A stretch of DNA of 64,000 nucleotides from Cherax quadricarinatus (GCF_038502225.1 NC_091307.1:21780673-21844672); one strand, 5' to 3'; positions 31,408 to 44,084 are shown, counted from the first letter of the stretch. Notes: generated from the sequence alone by a model not told the origin. A program made the numbers and translations.

Positions 31408-33206
31408 GGCATACTAACTTGTTCAGTGTATCTGTATCAAACCCCACATCTCTTATTACTTTGTTATTCTTCTTGTATAACACATTCGCAATCATTTCTG
31501 CAATAACTGTTTTCTGAGAAATTCGTTGTGTTCGTAGGGAACCTTCATTGCGATGTTTCGTACAGGACTAGATGAACCGTTGAAATGGATTCACTCCAGC
31601 CATGGTATCTTCCTCACTACCTGTCTGTTTACGCCAGCGTTCATCCAGTAACTGTCTGGTGAAAAGTGCGCTGGCAGCACAGTTTAACTGACCCTCTGAA
31701 CTGCAGCATCCCCGGCTATCCTTCAGAGTACAGGCGTTATGCTTCCCACAATCAATAGTGGCACAAGGCCTCTTCATATATGAGCAAGGGACCTGACAGT
31801 CGTCGCCAGGGTTAAAATAACCTTATCTCTAGTGACCTGGTTACCTGGAGTAACCAGGTCGCTGGAGATAAGGGAGATTACCACTGGTAGTCACCATGTG
31901 TTGCTTCTGGACGAGCAGTGGTATTAAATTTATTAGCAGTACAAGGAACGCTAACAGAAGCAGTCAGGAGCAGAGTCAAGAATACTCTCAGAAACAAGTA
32001 GCAGATTCAAACGTACTGGAGTGAGGGATGTGGCCAGGCTGCAGAAGTAGGAAAACTACAGAAACTGGTCACAGGTATACCACAGGTATTGCACTTCTGA
32101 GTTGGGGATACAGTCTTGGAAATTCTGCAGCTTGAGAGGCAGCGAATATGTCTCGTGAGAGTCACTGAATATATCTTATCGGAGACTTGTTAAAAGTATC
32201 GCCGCCGGTTGTTAAGGCAGTGTCTCCCGTACGTTGGCAAAAGTTGATCTTGGAATGGTATGTGGGAGAGATGGAATACCCAAACAACCATTTGAGGGGA
32301 GCGTCTGGATGCTGGTGAAGGGCTCTTGATCCAGAGAACTGAAGCTATCCTTCCGCGTAGCTTACCTGATCCTTGAGTACTCTGGGGAATACCTCTGTAC
32401 AATACAACTGCAACATTTACATGCTGAATATACATTATACAAAGAACATTTTTCCAGCATTCCTCACACTATAACAGCGCCACAGTCAACAACAACACAA
32501 CAGCAGTGAGATTTCAGCCGATGGGTATCTTTCCTTTGTAAGTTTCGAGAGCTTTTCTACTCCCAGAGCCCGAGCTTAGTCCAGGCTCGTCTGGTAATAC
32601 GACACTTAGCTACATCAGAGCAAGACATTAATACACAATATTTCTCTCATAAGCGGCTTAAAAAAAACAGCTCACACATGAGAGAAACGTATTGTCATAG
32701 AGTGCTTTGCTACGTTTCTGAATTACCCGGAACTAAAGGTACTGGAAATTGATGACAAAGAAGAGAGTTTTGCCAGCAAAATAATCATGTCGTCTGATAA
32801 CAGGAAAGTTTCGATGAAAGTTTCCCTTCATCAGTCTGAAGGAAGCACTTGACCAGCTTTACAGTGATGACTCACGTGTGTCATTGGTATATAAGCAACC
32901 AGTCATCCAGAACCCTAGTTATGACGGGGGTAAGTTGAACTCTCTCCACCACCTCCCAATTTCCATTTCCTTGCCCTCCCCCCTCTATCTTTCTCATATA
33001 TCCCATTCCGCCTCCCTTCCACTATAATCCCCTCCCCATCACACGAATATGGTCTCCCTCAATTCCAGTTGTAAATGCAATTACCATCCTCTGCGTTAAA
33101 CGAGACCCATAACTGATACGCCCCAGCAAACCACTAAGAGGAATTAACCATAGAGGGTAGGGAGGAGGGGGCACGTTAGATCACTCTTCGTTTTCTATTA
33201 GTCAGA

Positions 33207-33208
<2 letters not shown>
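31408..33208. other. No recognised gene; a few dispersed-repeat fragments
   Basis: Contains Rep-E-like sequence at about 32315-32420 (GGCTCTTGATCCAGAGAACT), Rep-C in reverse at 32535-32625 (TTTCGAGAGCTTTTCTACTC), and a cassette relative at 32806-32860. A short inverted repeat GACCTGGTTACC/GGTAACCAGGTC-like lies at 31835-31862. The rest, including a 69-residue minus-strand frame at 31568-31777, matches no family I know. Confidence 0.5.
32806..32860 (-). ncRNA. Possible hammerhead-like cassette, unusual stem II
   Basis: Minus strand AGACTGATGAAGGGAAACTT TCATCGAAACTTTCC has a perfect CTGATGA followed at 15 nt by GAAAC. Stem II is poorly paired and ACGT is ACTT. Probably decayed. Confidence 0.3.

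Positions 33209-33260
<52 letters not shown>
33209..33260. repeat. (TA)n microsatellite, left flank of TIR element
   Basis: A TA run ending ACATATAT before GTCG. Confidence 0.95.
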
Positions 33261-33265
<5 letters not shown>

Positions 33266-33266
33266 T

Positions 33267-33618
33267 GTCGTTCAGAATAGGTAAAATTGGTCAGTTAGCA
33301 AGAACTCATTTAAAATTAAGTCTTTTCTAAAAAAAATTTCTTATACGTTTAAAGATATGCTTTTTTCATTTGTGTTAATGTAAAAGTTAATAATTTTATA
33401 CCAAAAGAACCTTAGAAAATTTAACTAACCTTATTTTAACAAGCTCAATTTAATTTAGCCTAATTTAATAATAAACAAACACAATGAAATATTTATATTT
33501 TTTCGTTAGGTTCAGAATGATTTTTGTGAAATTATTGTATACGCAACTTTTCGCTAGCCTTATTCGGCAAGAAGAGCGTTTTTTTAAGCCAAAATAGTAA
33601 GTTTTACCTATTCGGCAC

Positions 33619-33621
<3 letters not shown>
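33267..33621. mobile_element. (TA)n-embedded TIR element, 355 bp
   Basis: Ends GTCGTTCAGAATAGGTAAAA and (reverse) GTCGTGCCGAATAGGTAAAA form about 21-bp terminal inverted repeats with three mismatches. A subterminal palindrome CTTATTCGGCAAG lies inside. Both sides are long (TA)n. The AT-rich interior has no frame. Compare 36184-36571. Either a TA-targeting MITE or a microsatellite-associated repeat unit. Confidence 0.8.

Positions 33622-33702
<81 letters not shown>
33622..33702. repeat. (TA)n microsatellite, right flank of TIR element
   Basis: An 80-bp TA run. Confidence 0.96.
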
Positions 33703-33704
<2 letters not shown>

Positions 33705-33739
33705 GTAATGTGTAGATCCCTCGGAGGTCATGCAGTGAT

Positions 33740-33935
33740 CATTAGGGTGTTTTATCATTTCTGACGAGAGGGAGTTTCGTCCCTGATGGACGTAACGTCT
33801 TCTCAGTTAAGAATGCTACAGGTCAAAGACACCCATGCATTAAGAAAACTTTTCGCCACCAGTGGCTCCTTCAGTCAAAATTTAGGACTGAAGAAACCAC
33901 TTGGGACCGAAACGTCACCTTAATGTGACCTGATG
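33740..33935. mobile_element. Cluster of three decayed hammerhead-like cassettes on both strands
   Basis: Minus strand 33745-33805: GTCC-ATCAG-GGAC-GAAAC. Minus strand 33845-33876: CTGAAGG, A, GCCAC/GTGGC with TG loop, GAAAAGTTTTC (A9 changed to G and ACGT to AAGT). Plus strand 33882-33920: TTAGGACTGAAGA, then ACCACTTGGGACCGAAACGT, with a complete CTGAAGA and GAAACGT but poorly paired stem II. Confidence 0.45.
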
Positions 33936-33949
33936 TGACTGGGTTGGGG

Positions 33950-34030
33950 CATTGGCTTGGGCCGGTGGGGGACTTGGACCTGCCTCACATGGGCCAGTAG
34001 TCCTGCTGTAGTGTTCTTTCTTTATGTTCT
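33950..34030 (-). mobile_element. Rep-G fragment
   Basis: GGACCTGCCTCACATGGGCC AGTAGTCCTGCTGTAGTGTT is the reverse of the Rep-G unit and ends in a CTTTCTTTATGTTCTTATG tail. Sequence 34031-34339 has no recognised feature. Confidence 0.55.
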
Positions 34031-34339
34031 TATGTAATGTCTTGATCAACGCATGTCGGCATAACCAAGCTACTTCCACCACTTCTCAGTAAACCCACGT
34101 AAATTTCATATTATAACGTACCAACATTTTTAGAGGACTGATGCAGTGGGTGACAGTCAGTGTAGAGGTCGGCTGCCTCAGTGTTCTGTATTCCGTGAGT
34201 TCCAACGTCAGGCTCGTTTAAATTAGGACATCATTAGTAATCTGTAAACAAGTCGTGACTTGAGTCAAGGAGCGAGTGAGGGGGTTATTAAATAATTATA
34301 TAAGTGCTGAGAAATTGTTTTTCTGGTTGTGGTTATATA

Positions 34340-35268
34340 GCACCACCACCATCACCACCGCCACCACCATCACCACCACTACCATTACCACCACCACCAT
34401 CACCACCGCCACCATCACCACCACTACCATTACCACCACCACCATCACCACCGCCACCATCACTACCACCACCATCACCACCGCCACCATCACCACCGCC
34501 ACCATCACCACCGCCACCACCACCACCACCGCCACCATCACCACCGCCACCATCACCACCACCATGACCACCACCACCATGACCACCGCCACCATAACAA
34601 CCGCCACCATCACCACCACCGCCACCATCACCACCACCACCACCATCACCACCATCACCACCATCACCACCACCACCACCATCACCACCACCGCCACCAT
34701 CACCACCACCATCACCACCACCATCACCACCACCATCACCACCACCGCCACCATCACCACCACCACCATCACCACCGTCACCATCACCACCACCGCCACC
34801 AACACCATCACCACCACCACCATCACCACTGCCACCATCACCACCACCGCCACCATCACCGCCACCATCACCACCACCGCCACCATCACCACCACCATCA
34901 CCACCACCACCATCACCACCACCACCATCACCACCACCACCATCACCACCGCCACCATCACCGCCGCCACCATCACCACCACCACCACCACCACCACCAT
35001 CACCACCACCACCAGCACCACCATCACCACCACCACCAGCACCACCATCACCACCGCCACCACCACCACCATCACCACCGCCACCATCACCACCACCACC
35101 AGCACCACCATCACCACCGCCACCACCACCACCATCACCACCGCCACCATTACCACCGCCACCACCACCACCATCACCACCGCCACCATTACCACCGCCA
35201 CCATCACCACCACCACCACCATCACCACCACCACCACCATCAACACCATCATCACCACCACCACCACC
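34340..35268. repeat. ACC-type trinucleotide block, about 930 bp
   Basis: Nearly continuous CACCAC/CATCACCAC/CGCCACCAT triplets. Open frames of over 300 codons (Thr-Ile, Pro-Ser, Gly-Asp, Val-Met repeats) on both strands arise from stop-poor triplets. Sequence 35269-35600 after it shows no gene. Confidence 0.95.
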
Positions 35269-35599
35269 TAGACATACATGAAAGGCTAAACCCATGCGGG
35301 TCCATCAGCTAGAGAAGTGGGAGAGACCTCTCAGCATCCAGAAATCTAGAATGAAACGCACGAATTTCCTCTCAGCGGGATGCCGGAGATGTAAGCATGA
35401 GACGGAGTAGCAAGAAATATAAGAGAATTAGACTGTCTGTATAATGGCTAGTTTAATAGAGACCGTAAATAGCATCCTGCAAATTGATGCACCGCGACCA
35501 CGTCGTCTTCAACGTCTTGAATGAATGTCTTATGAGTGTTAACTCTCCCAAGAATATTTATTGTGAGGTCTGTGTCTCTCACTGCCTGCCTGTCTGTCT

Positions 35600-35826
<227 letters not shown>

Positions 35827-36094
35827 CCCCCAAACATTTTTATACATAAAACTGCAGGCCACGAATCAGATATAATTTATCACTGAGAAGCACTCGAAGC
35901 AAACAGTTTCTGGCTGGCTAACAACTCCCTTCTGCAATTATACTTAACGAGTTGATTTTGCGAGTAGCAATGTCATATTATTTCTCCTCCTCTGTTATAC
36001 AAGTATATCGAGTATATTCCAAAGTTGCTTGCTTCTCGGAGCCGTGTCTTCTGTCCCTCAAAAAAAGTATAAATATTTTTTGGAATAATATGTG

Positions 36095-36095
<1 letters not shown>

Positions 36096-36183
<88 letters not shown>
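36096..36183. repeat. (TA)n microsatellite, left flank of TIR element
   Basis: An 88-bp TA run; 35823-36095 before it is unremarkable. Confidence 0.96.
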
Positions 36184-36676
<493 letters not shown>

Positions 36677-36954
36677 GTTTTTATCACGTCCATTCTTATT
36701 ACATTTGTAAATGCTCCTCTCCATCCTTTCCTGTCCATCCACTCCTCACTCACTCCTTACGGTCTGTTTCACCTTCCCTTCTCCCTTCATCCCCTTCTTC
36801 TCCCTTCATCCCCTCCTTCATGATAAACAGGATGGAGTCAGGACAAAAAAACACTGAATACAAATGTTTCTTATTAAAAATCAGGATCGTAACTCAGACG
36901 AAGGTACCGTCACAGTGCGTAGTTTATGGAGGTGTTTATATTTACCTCGCTAGG

Positions 36955-37095
36955 TTGAGCTGTAGCTCTTGGTCTCGTCTTCAGGTGAGCGTGTGGGTGG
37001 GTGTTGAAGTGTCGTTCCTGACTCCGGTCTTCAGGTGAGCGTGTTGAATTGTAGCTTCTGGCTCTTGTCCCTAGGTGAGCGTGTTGGTATTGAGC
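36955..37095 (+). repeat. 40-50 bp tandem repeat with splice-donor-like AGGTGAGCG, 3 units
   Basis: AGGTGAGCGTGT recurs at about 36983, 37033 and 37073, each preceded by CTTGTCTTC-like text. It resembles a 5' splice site but is explained by tandem duplication. Confidence 0.7.
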
Positions 37096-37124
37096 TGCAG
37101 AAACAGAGTCATTAGTAACACCAG

Positions 37125-37410
37125 CAGCAGTAACAGTAACAGCTTCTTTAGTAGCAGCACATTATTAAAAACAGCAGCAGCAGCTGTCGTAGCAGTAACA
37201 GCAGCAGTCAAAGCAGTGACAGCAGCAACAGTCAAAGCAGTGACAGCAGCAGCAGTCAAAGCAGTGACAGCAGCAGCAGTCGTAGCAGTAACATCAACAG
37301 CAGTCAAAGCAGTGAGAGCAGCAGCAGTCGTAGCAGCAGTTATAGCAGTCGGAGCAGCACCAGTCATAACAGTCACTGTAACAGTAGCAGGAGTCATAAT
37401 AGCAGTATCA
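37125..37410. repeat. CAG/CAGT-type triplet block
   Basis: GCAGCAGTCAAAGCAGTGAC units of 18-33 bp. The Ala/Val-rich open frame is a repeat artefact. Sequence 37411-38166 beyond it holds a short CTC/CTG run near 37610-37645 and no recognised gene. Confidence 0.85.
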
Positions 37411-38163
37411 CCCCCCTCCACACACACACACACTATAGCAGTGGAGCATATAAGGCAGTGCTAACGAAGCATCTTATTAAGAAGGCAGCGTCTATAATGA
37501 ACGAGGACCTCCCCTCCTGTAAGGTAACAACTGGACACGCCTCGCTCCCCACCATCTGTCTCTCTTCTTTCTCTCCTGCTTATGCCGCTCCTCCTCCTCT
37601 TCTGCTTATGATGTTGCTTCTACTGCTGCTGCTCCTCCTCCTCCTAGAAATGAACAACCCTCATAATGTACTCCCTGCAAGGGAGACAAGAGATATGGCT
37701 CGTAAACTACACAAGAAAAATACCAAAAGCCAAATCTCTAAATTTCACGAAGAGGACATCTTAAAGTGAGGTATGATGTACGAGACGCAGAGTAAGTACG
37801 GTGAAAACCCGGGGTGCCACGAAAGCAATCAGAGAACCCATCACATGTAGTCTACCTGTAGTCATAGCCCCTGCTGCCCGGTACCCAATTAGGTCTTCTG
37901 GTTGATGACTTGGATCTGTTAAGCTGTTAGTGCTAGGAGAATGCATGGTATAACTCCGCAATTTTTTGCTGGCACATGCATTTCACTGCCTCTTAAAGGT
38001 GGATCTTGTAGTCAGTGTGCCTTCCTCTCCCTCAGGGTGAACCCTGTAACCATTTCCCGCAGCCACTCGCTCTTACACCTGGGAGAGAGTGCTGAGGGAG
38101 GAAGGGACAGGGTGGGGCTTGTAAACACTGCTATGTATGACTACAAAGGATCTTCAGTTAAGG

Positions 38164-38166
<3 letters not shown>

Positions 38167-38249
<83 letters not shown>
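38167..38249. repeat. (CT)n microsatellite
   Basis: A pure CT run. Sequence 38250-38954 beyond it has no recognised feature. Confidence 0.97.
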
Positions 38250-38250
<1 letters not shown>

Positions 38251-38954
38251 ACTCATTGCGCTTGTCCTCTTACAATGCCACATACGTCCCTCTTGTTCCC
38301 TCCTCCCACCGATTGGACAGGTGTCAGTCAGTCTGTTTTATCAGATGTTAATAACTGAAGCAACATGTTATGCTGGAGGAGGGGGTGAGGCAGGCGTCGA
38401 AGTGGTGGGGAAGGCGGTAGTGGTGTGGAGTTTGTTCCTGGTTATGTCAACACTGATATCTAGTGGGGAGGGAATTTTGTGAATTAGGAATAGGGTTTCT
38501 ATGAATGGGTGGGATGGAAGAAGGGTGAATGACGAGAGATGATGATGATGGAGGTGAGGGAAAGAGAGGCAGAGCGCTATGGAGGAACCTGAGAAGGTAT
38601 AGGGAGGGATGGTTTTATGGTCACTGGCGACATCCGAGGCGAATGCAGTAGTTGGGAATAATGGTGTGGTTGCTCCTGTAAGCCAGACTGCGAGCCTCGT
38701 CCCCTTAAGTTTACCTCACCAACTGTGAAAGTTCCTTTGTCAAGACAGCACTTCGCCCAGAGACTGGTGCACTCTCATGGACACCTGCCGCCGGGGAAGA
38801 CCTAAGGACACCGCTCCCACCAGCGACTCTGAGAGACCGACACACACTTGCGAACACCTGACGTTAGGAACAGACCTGGTGACACTATTGTGGGTAGTAA
38901 CAGTACTCTATCACTCGTCAGGTAGAGGATACCTTTTGACTCGCTCATAAGCAA

Positions 38955-39110
38955 ACAGTGGTGTACCAGTGTTGGACATCAGTGGCTAAGCTACCACTGG
39001 TGTACCATTGTTGGGTATCAGTGACTAAACAACCACTGGTAAACCAGTGTTAGACATCACTGACTAAACCGCCTCTAGGACACAGGTTTGGGTACACTTA
39101 ACTGTCGTTG
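38955..39110. repeat. ~45-bp degenerate tandem repeat, 3 units
   Basis: CCAGTGTTGGACATCAGTGG CTAAGC, ACCACTGGTGTACCATTGTT GGGTATCAGTGACTAAAC and a third unit ACCACTGGTAAACCAGTG. Confidence 0.75.
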
Positions 39111-39565
39111 ATCAAACACTCGTGTACAAGTTCTGGGTAATACATCCACTGCAGAGTAAATGTTAGGTTTCAAACATGTTGAAAAATCACATTATAGTAC
39201 GACTTCTTTCTTTTATCATGTCATGTGCATTCATCCTGTTTTTTTTTTTTTGTTGGTAATAACGTTTGTTAATGCTTTTAGCCACCCTGCTAATAACGCA
39301 GGCATTGCGAACGTAATGAACCCTCTTCATGGATGCAAAATTGACCAAACCCAGACGGGTGTTTTAGCGCCTGGTGGGCGCGGCTGGAATGCGAAACTAA
39401 CGAAGATGGGAAGACTTCTGGAATGCTGAGGTGACGCCAGGAATTCTTGGCGAACAGCAAGACAACTAACTTTTTGTGTAGAAGTGACGAGGAACTCCTG
39501 AACACTGGGGATAAAGTAGGGGAGTTTCTCGAGGATAGTCGTTAGAAAGAGGGGAGGACGAGCCA

Positions 39566-39643
39566 GTGAGAAAGAGAGAGAGAGAGGGAGAGAGAGAGAG
39601 GGAGAGAGAGAGAGAGGGAGAGAGAGAGAGAGGGAGAGAGAGA

Positions 39644-39689
<46 letters not shown>
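39566..39689. repeat. (GA)n microsatellite with GGGA interruptions
   Basis: GA dinucleotides interrupted by periodic GAGGGAGAG. Confidence 0.95.
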
Positions 39690-39926
39690 CAACAAAAATA
39701 TTAGCTCCTCAGGGAATACAAAGAGAAGCAGAAGCATTGTTTGTCATGAAAAGAGGTACACAAGAGGAAAAGAATAGCATTCAAGAACAGATACCAGGAA
39801 GCGTATGTAAAGAGAATGTGTGAAAGGGAGAAGAGCAGAAAATGTACATAAAGGAGAAGAGCGGCGGATATACATATTTAAGAGAGAACAGTAGATATTG
39901 TACACACTGTATGTAGGGGAGAACAT

Positions 39927-39928
<2 letters not shown>

Positions 39929-39977
<49 letters not shown>
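39929..39977. repeat. (GT)n microsatellite
   Basis: A pure GT run. Flanking text has AGGGAGAACATCAG/AGGGAGACCAGCAAA units of about 45 bp (39825-40060), a weak tandem. Confidence 0.95.
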
Positions 39978-39979
<2 letters not shown>

Positions 39980-40533
39980 GTGGAAGAACATCAGATATAC
40001 GAGTGGAGACCAAAGAATGCATGTAAGGGAGACCAGCAAAGAATATACAGTAGAAAACATGCGAGGTATGTCTATCTAACATTTCTAGACATTGTTTACA
40101 GTGTTTAGCCTTAGACCTTATCGTCTTCTAAGTCATCTTAGAAAAAAACCTTTGAACTTTGCTTTAATTTTAACTCAGTGATCGTGTATATATTTTGTAT
40201 TATCGTCGGTAATAAAAACTTTGTATGGTTTTTATTGATTCTACGATTTTCTTTATTTCTGATTGGAGAATGGGAAATCAGAATAAAAATGGATATCTGT
40301 ATATAAATAATAACCGGTTTATATACAGTTCATTTCTGTTCTGATCCTTAGAACTGTATATTGCAACAATCGTAAACAAGTGATGAACGATGCACAGTAA
40401 CCACTAAGGGGGGAGGGGGAGGGATGTTGCTCTAGGCATTTTGCGTTGCAATTACAAACGATTTTTCTGGAGCAATGCAATAAGAGGAATGGAATGGAAT
40501 TCAGCACAGCCCAAGCAGGTGTGTCCTAAGACT

Positions 40534-40535
<2 letters not shown>

Positions 40536-40622
<87 letters not shown>
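40536..40622. repeat. (TA)n microsatellite
   Basis: An 87-bp TA run not flanked by the TIR element. Sequence 40080-40535 before it has no recognised feature. Confidence 0.96.
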
Positions 40623-40624
<2 letters not shown>

Positions 40625-40639
40625 ATTTATTTATTTATA

Positions 40640-40745
40640 TCGTTTACGAAACTGCGGCTGGTCGAGATTCGATCCCGCGTACTACTACGACATTTTTATT
40701 GTGGCAACATTTCGCTTTCCAGGAGCTTTGTAAAGCCATTACAAA
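40640..40745 (-). mobile_element. tRNA-like SINE piece with decayed hammerhead-like cassette
   Basis: Minus strand: TTTACAAAGCTCCTGGAAAG CGAAATGTTGCCACAATAAA keeps stem II GCT/AGC and GAAATG, and ends with the CAATAAA seen in the intact copy. On the plus strand GGTCGAGATTCGATCCCGCG looks like a box B. Low confidence on both. Confidence 0.35.
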
Positions 40746-41204
40746 CAATACAAGAGCACAGAGGGTATATATAGGTATTAGTGAGGTGCAAGGCATTACA
40801 TAATCGCTGTAGGTAGTAGTAGTGGTAGCTGTAGTAGTAGTAGTGTCAACAGTAGCTGTGTGATGGTCGGGTTTATTGCTTTGAGGAGAATCCTTGTTAA
40901 AACTTCAGAGATGATGAAGCTGCATTTATTTTGGTTTAATTATGCTAGAAATAACGATTAATAATGATTGAAGTCATTTACATCTACGGTTCACTAGTTG
41001 CACATGGGTCCTTTGACCTAATATTGTCGGTAATTCTACCAACATTATTACAACTCTATTGCTAACACATGTTTAGCAGGACCTACTCTACCTGGTGGGC
41101 ACAGTTTACAGTGACCTCATCTCCTAGATGCTACACCTCACTTTCCGTTATACAAGCTTTTGGCCTCGTGCCTTTGCTCTGGGATAAGAAACTGATTTTC
41201 TTCC

Positions 41205-41475
41205 ACCAAGACTTGAGGGACTGGTTACCCCAAACTACTACTCCCCTTCTTCTACTGTCTAATTTATTTTTTTCCACCAAGACTTAAGGGACTGATTACC
41301 TCAAAACACTTCTGGACTTCATCTTCTGTCTCTAGGATTTCTTTCGTCGAGGCTGGGGGACTGGTAACCTCAAAACACCTCTCCACTTCCTCTACTGTCT
41401 CCAGGATTGTAACTCGCCCCTCTTTTCGACTGATGAAGTCTGCAGCGCTGGCAGAACGTTACGTCAGTAAGAATT
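41205..41475 (+). mobile_element. PLE terminal-repeat fragment with tandem leader and damaged hammerhead
   Basis: The leader GGGACTGGTTACCCCAAACT recurs three times about 65-75 bp apart (41217, 41287, 41357) and corresponds to the leader at 330-345. It is followed by GACTGATGAAGTCTGCAGCG CTGGCAGAACGTTACG (41429 on): CTGATGA intact, stem II TCTGC/GCAGA, but GAA-AC has become GAAC and ACGT is displaced. Tail CTGCACATGTCTTATCAACT TGTCGATGTTGTGTACC parallels the tail at 425-452. Confidence 0.55.
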
Positions 41476-41544
41476 CCTGGTGCTGCACATGTCTTATCAA
41501 CTTGTCGATGTTGTGTACCATTTCCAGTACAAAATATTTTCTTA

Positions 41545-41660
41545 CCTATGTCAGCTCTGGCCATTACTCAGTGTAATGACCAGAGCTGACATGGGTAATT
41601 GATCCATCTCACCCTAGATGGAACAATTAGAATCATTTGTTTCATCTAGGGTGTGAGAGG
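41545..41660. repeat. Two adjacent inverted repeats
   Basis: ATGTCAGCTCTGGCCATTAC / GTAATGACCAGAGCTGACAT flank TCAGT (one mismatch). Next, CATCTCACCCTAGATG / CATCTAGGGTGTGAGA flank a 22-nt loop. Confidence 0.75.
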
Positions 41661-42369
41661 ATTTCCCATTGCCATACCAAACTTCTGAGTGTAAAACTCG
41701 TTAAACACAAGCTTTACGCAAATGATTGTTTGTTTGCATGTGTAAGAATCCTTGTGATCCATCCTACTGTCACTCGTATGACATGTAAGGATGTCACGCT
41801 GGAGACATCGGAACATCCATTTATTTCACCCCAGTGTGGTGGTAATCTACCGCTAGACACCCATCTACTACACCCCAGTGTGTAACTATACCGCAAGTTG
41901 ACCTTTCGTGACCTCCGTGGCACGTCATGACCTCTGCTTCACAGGTTCCTGGTTGACTCGGTCACATCTACTTACCCGTACGGTACTTGTTCTTAGTCGT
42001 CGTCTTCTTGGGAATGTTTGGGCGTTGATTAGTTGTTGGGTTGTTGTTTTTGATGTGGTTGTAATTATTGTGGTTGTGGCTGTTATGGTTACTGTGGTTG
42101 CTGTGATTGTGGTAACGATTATTGTGGATGGCACTGTGGTTGTTTTTAGTGATTGTGGTTGTTTTTTTGTGGTTGTGGAAGCACCTAAAGTGTAAGAGGT
42201 ATTCAGCGTCTGGGTTTTACCCAAAACAGGGGAGGATAGTTCCAATTCCTTTGATCGAGAGCCCTTCACCAGAGGGGGAGGGGGCAGAAATGGAAAACAC
42301 CAGGAGTAGACAACGACACACTTTCAAGAGTAGGTCCAATAGGGCTGCGGTGGCTAGGTATCGGCCCTT

Positions 42370-42505
42370 AGTCATTGAGAGGCGGGGCCAGGAGCCGTAA
42401 TTCGACCAATGCATGTACAAATAGGCAAGCACAACTAGGTTGAACACAGGTAGGTGAACACAGGTAGGTGAACACAGGTAGGTGAGCACAAGTAGGTGAA
42501 TAGAC
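42370..42505 (+). mobile_element. LINE-A 3' UTR remnant with 14-bp tandem end
   Basis: GAGAGGCGGGGCCAGGAGCC then CACAACTAGGTTGAACACAG and three to four GTAGGTGAACACAG units parallel GAAGAGGCGGGGCCAGGAGC and the ACTAGGTGAGTACA tandem at the end of LINE-A (8777-8860; 56230-56296). Sequence 41661-42369 before it and 42506-43369 after it hold GTGGTTGT-rich and C/T-rich low complexity only. Confidence 0.5.
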
Positions 42506-43369
42506 ACGCACATCCACCATCCGTCACCTTACCCATTAACGTCCACGGCTGCTAGAATAATGACGGTGAAAAGCAGTACCTGTGGAGGAACCAGTACACT
42601 TCTGGTGCACCAAAACTCTCTCTCCCTCTCTCTACCCCACCTTCATTCACACTCATCAACCCCCCCATTCTCCATTTCTTGCCCATTTCCAGCACATTTC
42701 TCCTTCACCCCATTCTTATGTCATTCTCACTTACTCCCAAGACTTCCCATTCCCCTTTTTTTGTCTTTTTTTTTTAACCGCTTCCACACTCGTATATTTA
42801 TTTCTAGTCCCCATTGCATGTTCCTCCTTACCTGTACACTACTTACCACGCCCCTCCTTTGCTCAGGTGGAAACCTGCAATTTTCTTCCCTTTCTCCCCA
42901 TCCCACCTACCCCATCCAGACCCCATACCCCTCCCATTCCCCTCTCATTCCCCTCTAGTAGCGGAGCAGCACCGAGCGACCTACTTACTAGAAAGTTCCA
43001 AAGGACCTGCTTTCTCAGCCTTCCTGCAAGCTGCTAGTCTATAATTTTAGTTTCGGGTAAATTCTCACATATAATTACCCGAAACACAAGAGAATAATTT
43101 CCTTGCTATGATAACTGCTCCGGCGAGGTAGCTTGGCGTGGAGAGGTGGGGGGAAAATAACCCTTACTGACGATGGTCATTGGGGTCGTAATACCACGGA
43201 GGTGTGTCATGGAGGCTTTTGTGGTTGTATCAGTGCTCTAAAATGTTAATTTCTTTTTTTTTAGAGGATGAAGCTCCCAGGTAGTGCCACTGAGGCAAGA
43301 ACTTTGGGTAGTTAAAAATGTAGAGTGGACGGCGTATATGAGTGGGTGTATGTGGGTGTGAATTAGGCC

Positions 43370-43425
43370 TGTCTAGCATGGACTAGTAGGCCTACTGCAG
43401 TGTTCATTCTTGTGTTTTTGCGTCT
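43370..43425 (-). mobile_element. Rep-G fragment
   Basis: GGCCTGTCTAGCATGGACTA GTAGGCCTACTGCAGTGTTC is Rep-G in reverse. The next 360 bases have no recognised feature. Confidence 0.6.
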
Positions 43426-43789
43426 GTTAGCTGTCTGTGTCTTGTGAGCTGATCTGGCTATCTGTTCGTCTATGTTGAAGCTGTCTGCTGGTCTATACTG
43501 AGGCTATCTGCTGATTTACATCGAATCTCTTGAAGGCTCCTAAAGACTCGTGAAGAGAGTGGCCGGAGCACCGCTGATGAGTGAGAGCCCTTGAATAGAA
43601 GAGGAGGAGCGTGGAGTTGGGTGAACCTTATCATGGAAATTATATGCAAATTCATCTGTAAAAGAGTATATAAGCGAGAGAAACTCACGAGTGGGGGGGG
43701 CCCACCCCCTTCCTCTCAAGGAGGGAGAGAGGGGGAAAATGGTGGCTCTTTTTCTCCAGGTTCCACGAATATGTCTCATTCAGACAAAA

Positions 43790-43885
43790 TTTTTATGTGA
43801 AACCATACCACGGGCGGGATTTGAACCTGCGGTCAGAGAGTCTCAAAACTCCAGACCGTCGCTGAGATATGGCGGAATTCTTGTT
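43790..43885 (-). mobile_element. tRNA-derived SINE head, second family
   Basis: Minus strand: ATATCTCAGCGACGGTCTGG, AGTTTTGAGACTCTC (anticodon-arm-like) and GCAGGTTCAAATCCCGCCCG (box B, strong match to GGTTCAAATCC). The 5' acceptor part is not tRNA-gene quality, so it is a pol III-type SINE. Confidence 0.6.
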
Positions 43886-44084
43886 TGCATTCCCCCCCCC
43901 CCCTCACCTGCCTCAGGACGCGCGTGTGATTCGCCAGAGCCCCGCCAGATGGCCTTTCGTTAGAAAAAAAACAACGTTCACAACATTTTAGTGCCACAGT
44001 AGGTTTATCGACTGTTATTCAGCGCAAGGTGTAATCGGCCTGGAGTTGTCGTTCGAAAACTGACGTTTGCTTACCTTTGATATA

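Noticed and set aside
33750..33790. A plus-strand CTGACGA box as an intact hammerhead
   Set aside because: No GAAA follows a paired stem II on that strand; the minus-strand reading fits the cassette family better.
34276..35295. Thr/Ile, Pro/Ser and Gly/Asp-rich proteins of over 300 residues
   Set aside because: Pure ACC-type triplet repeat read in several frames; no non-repetitive coding part.
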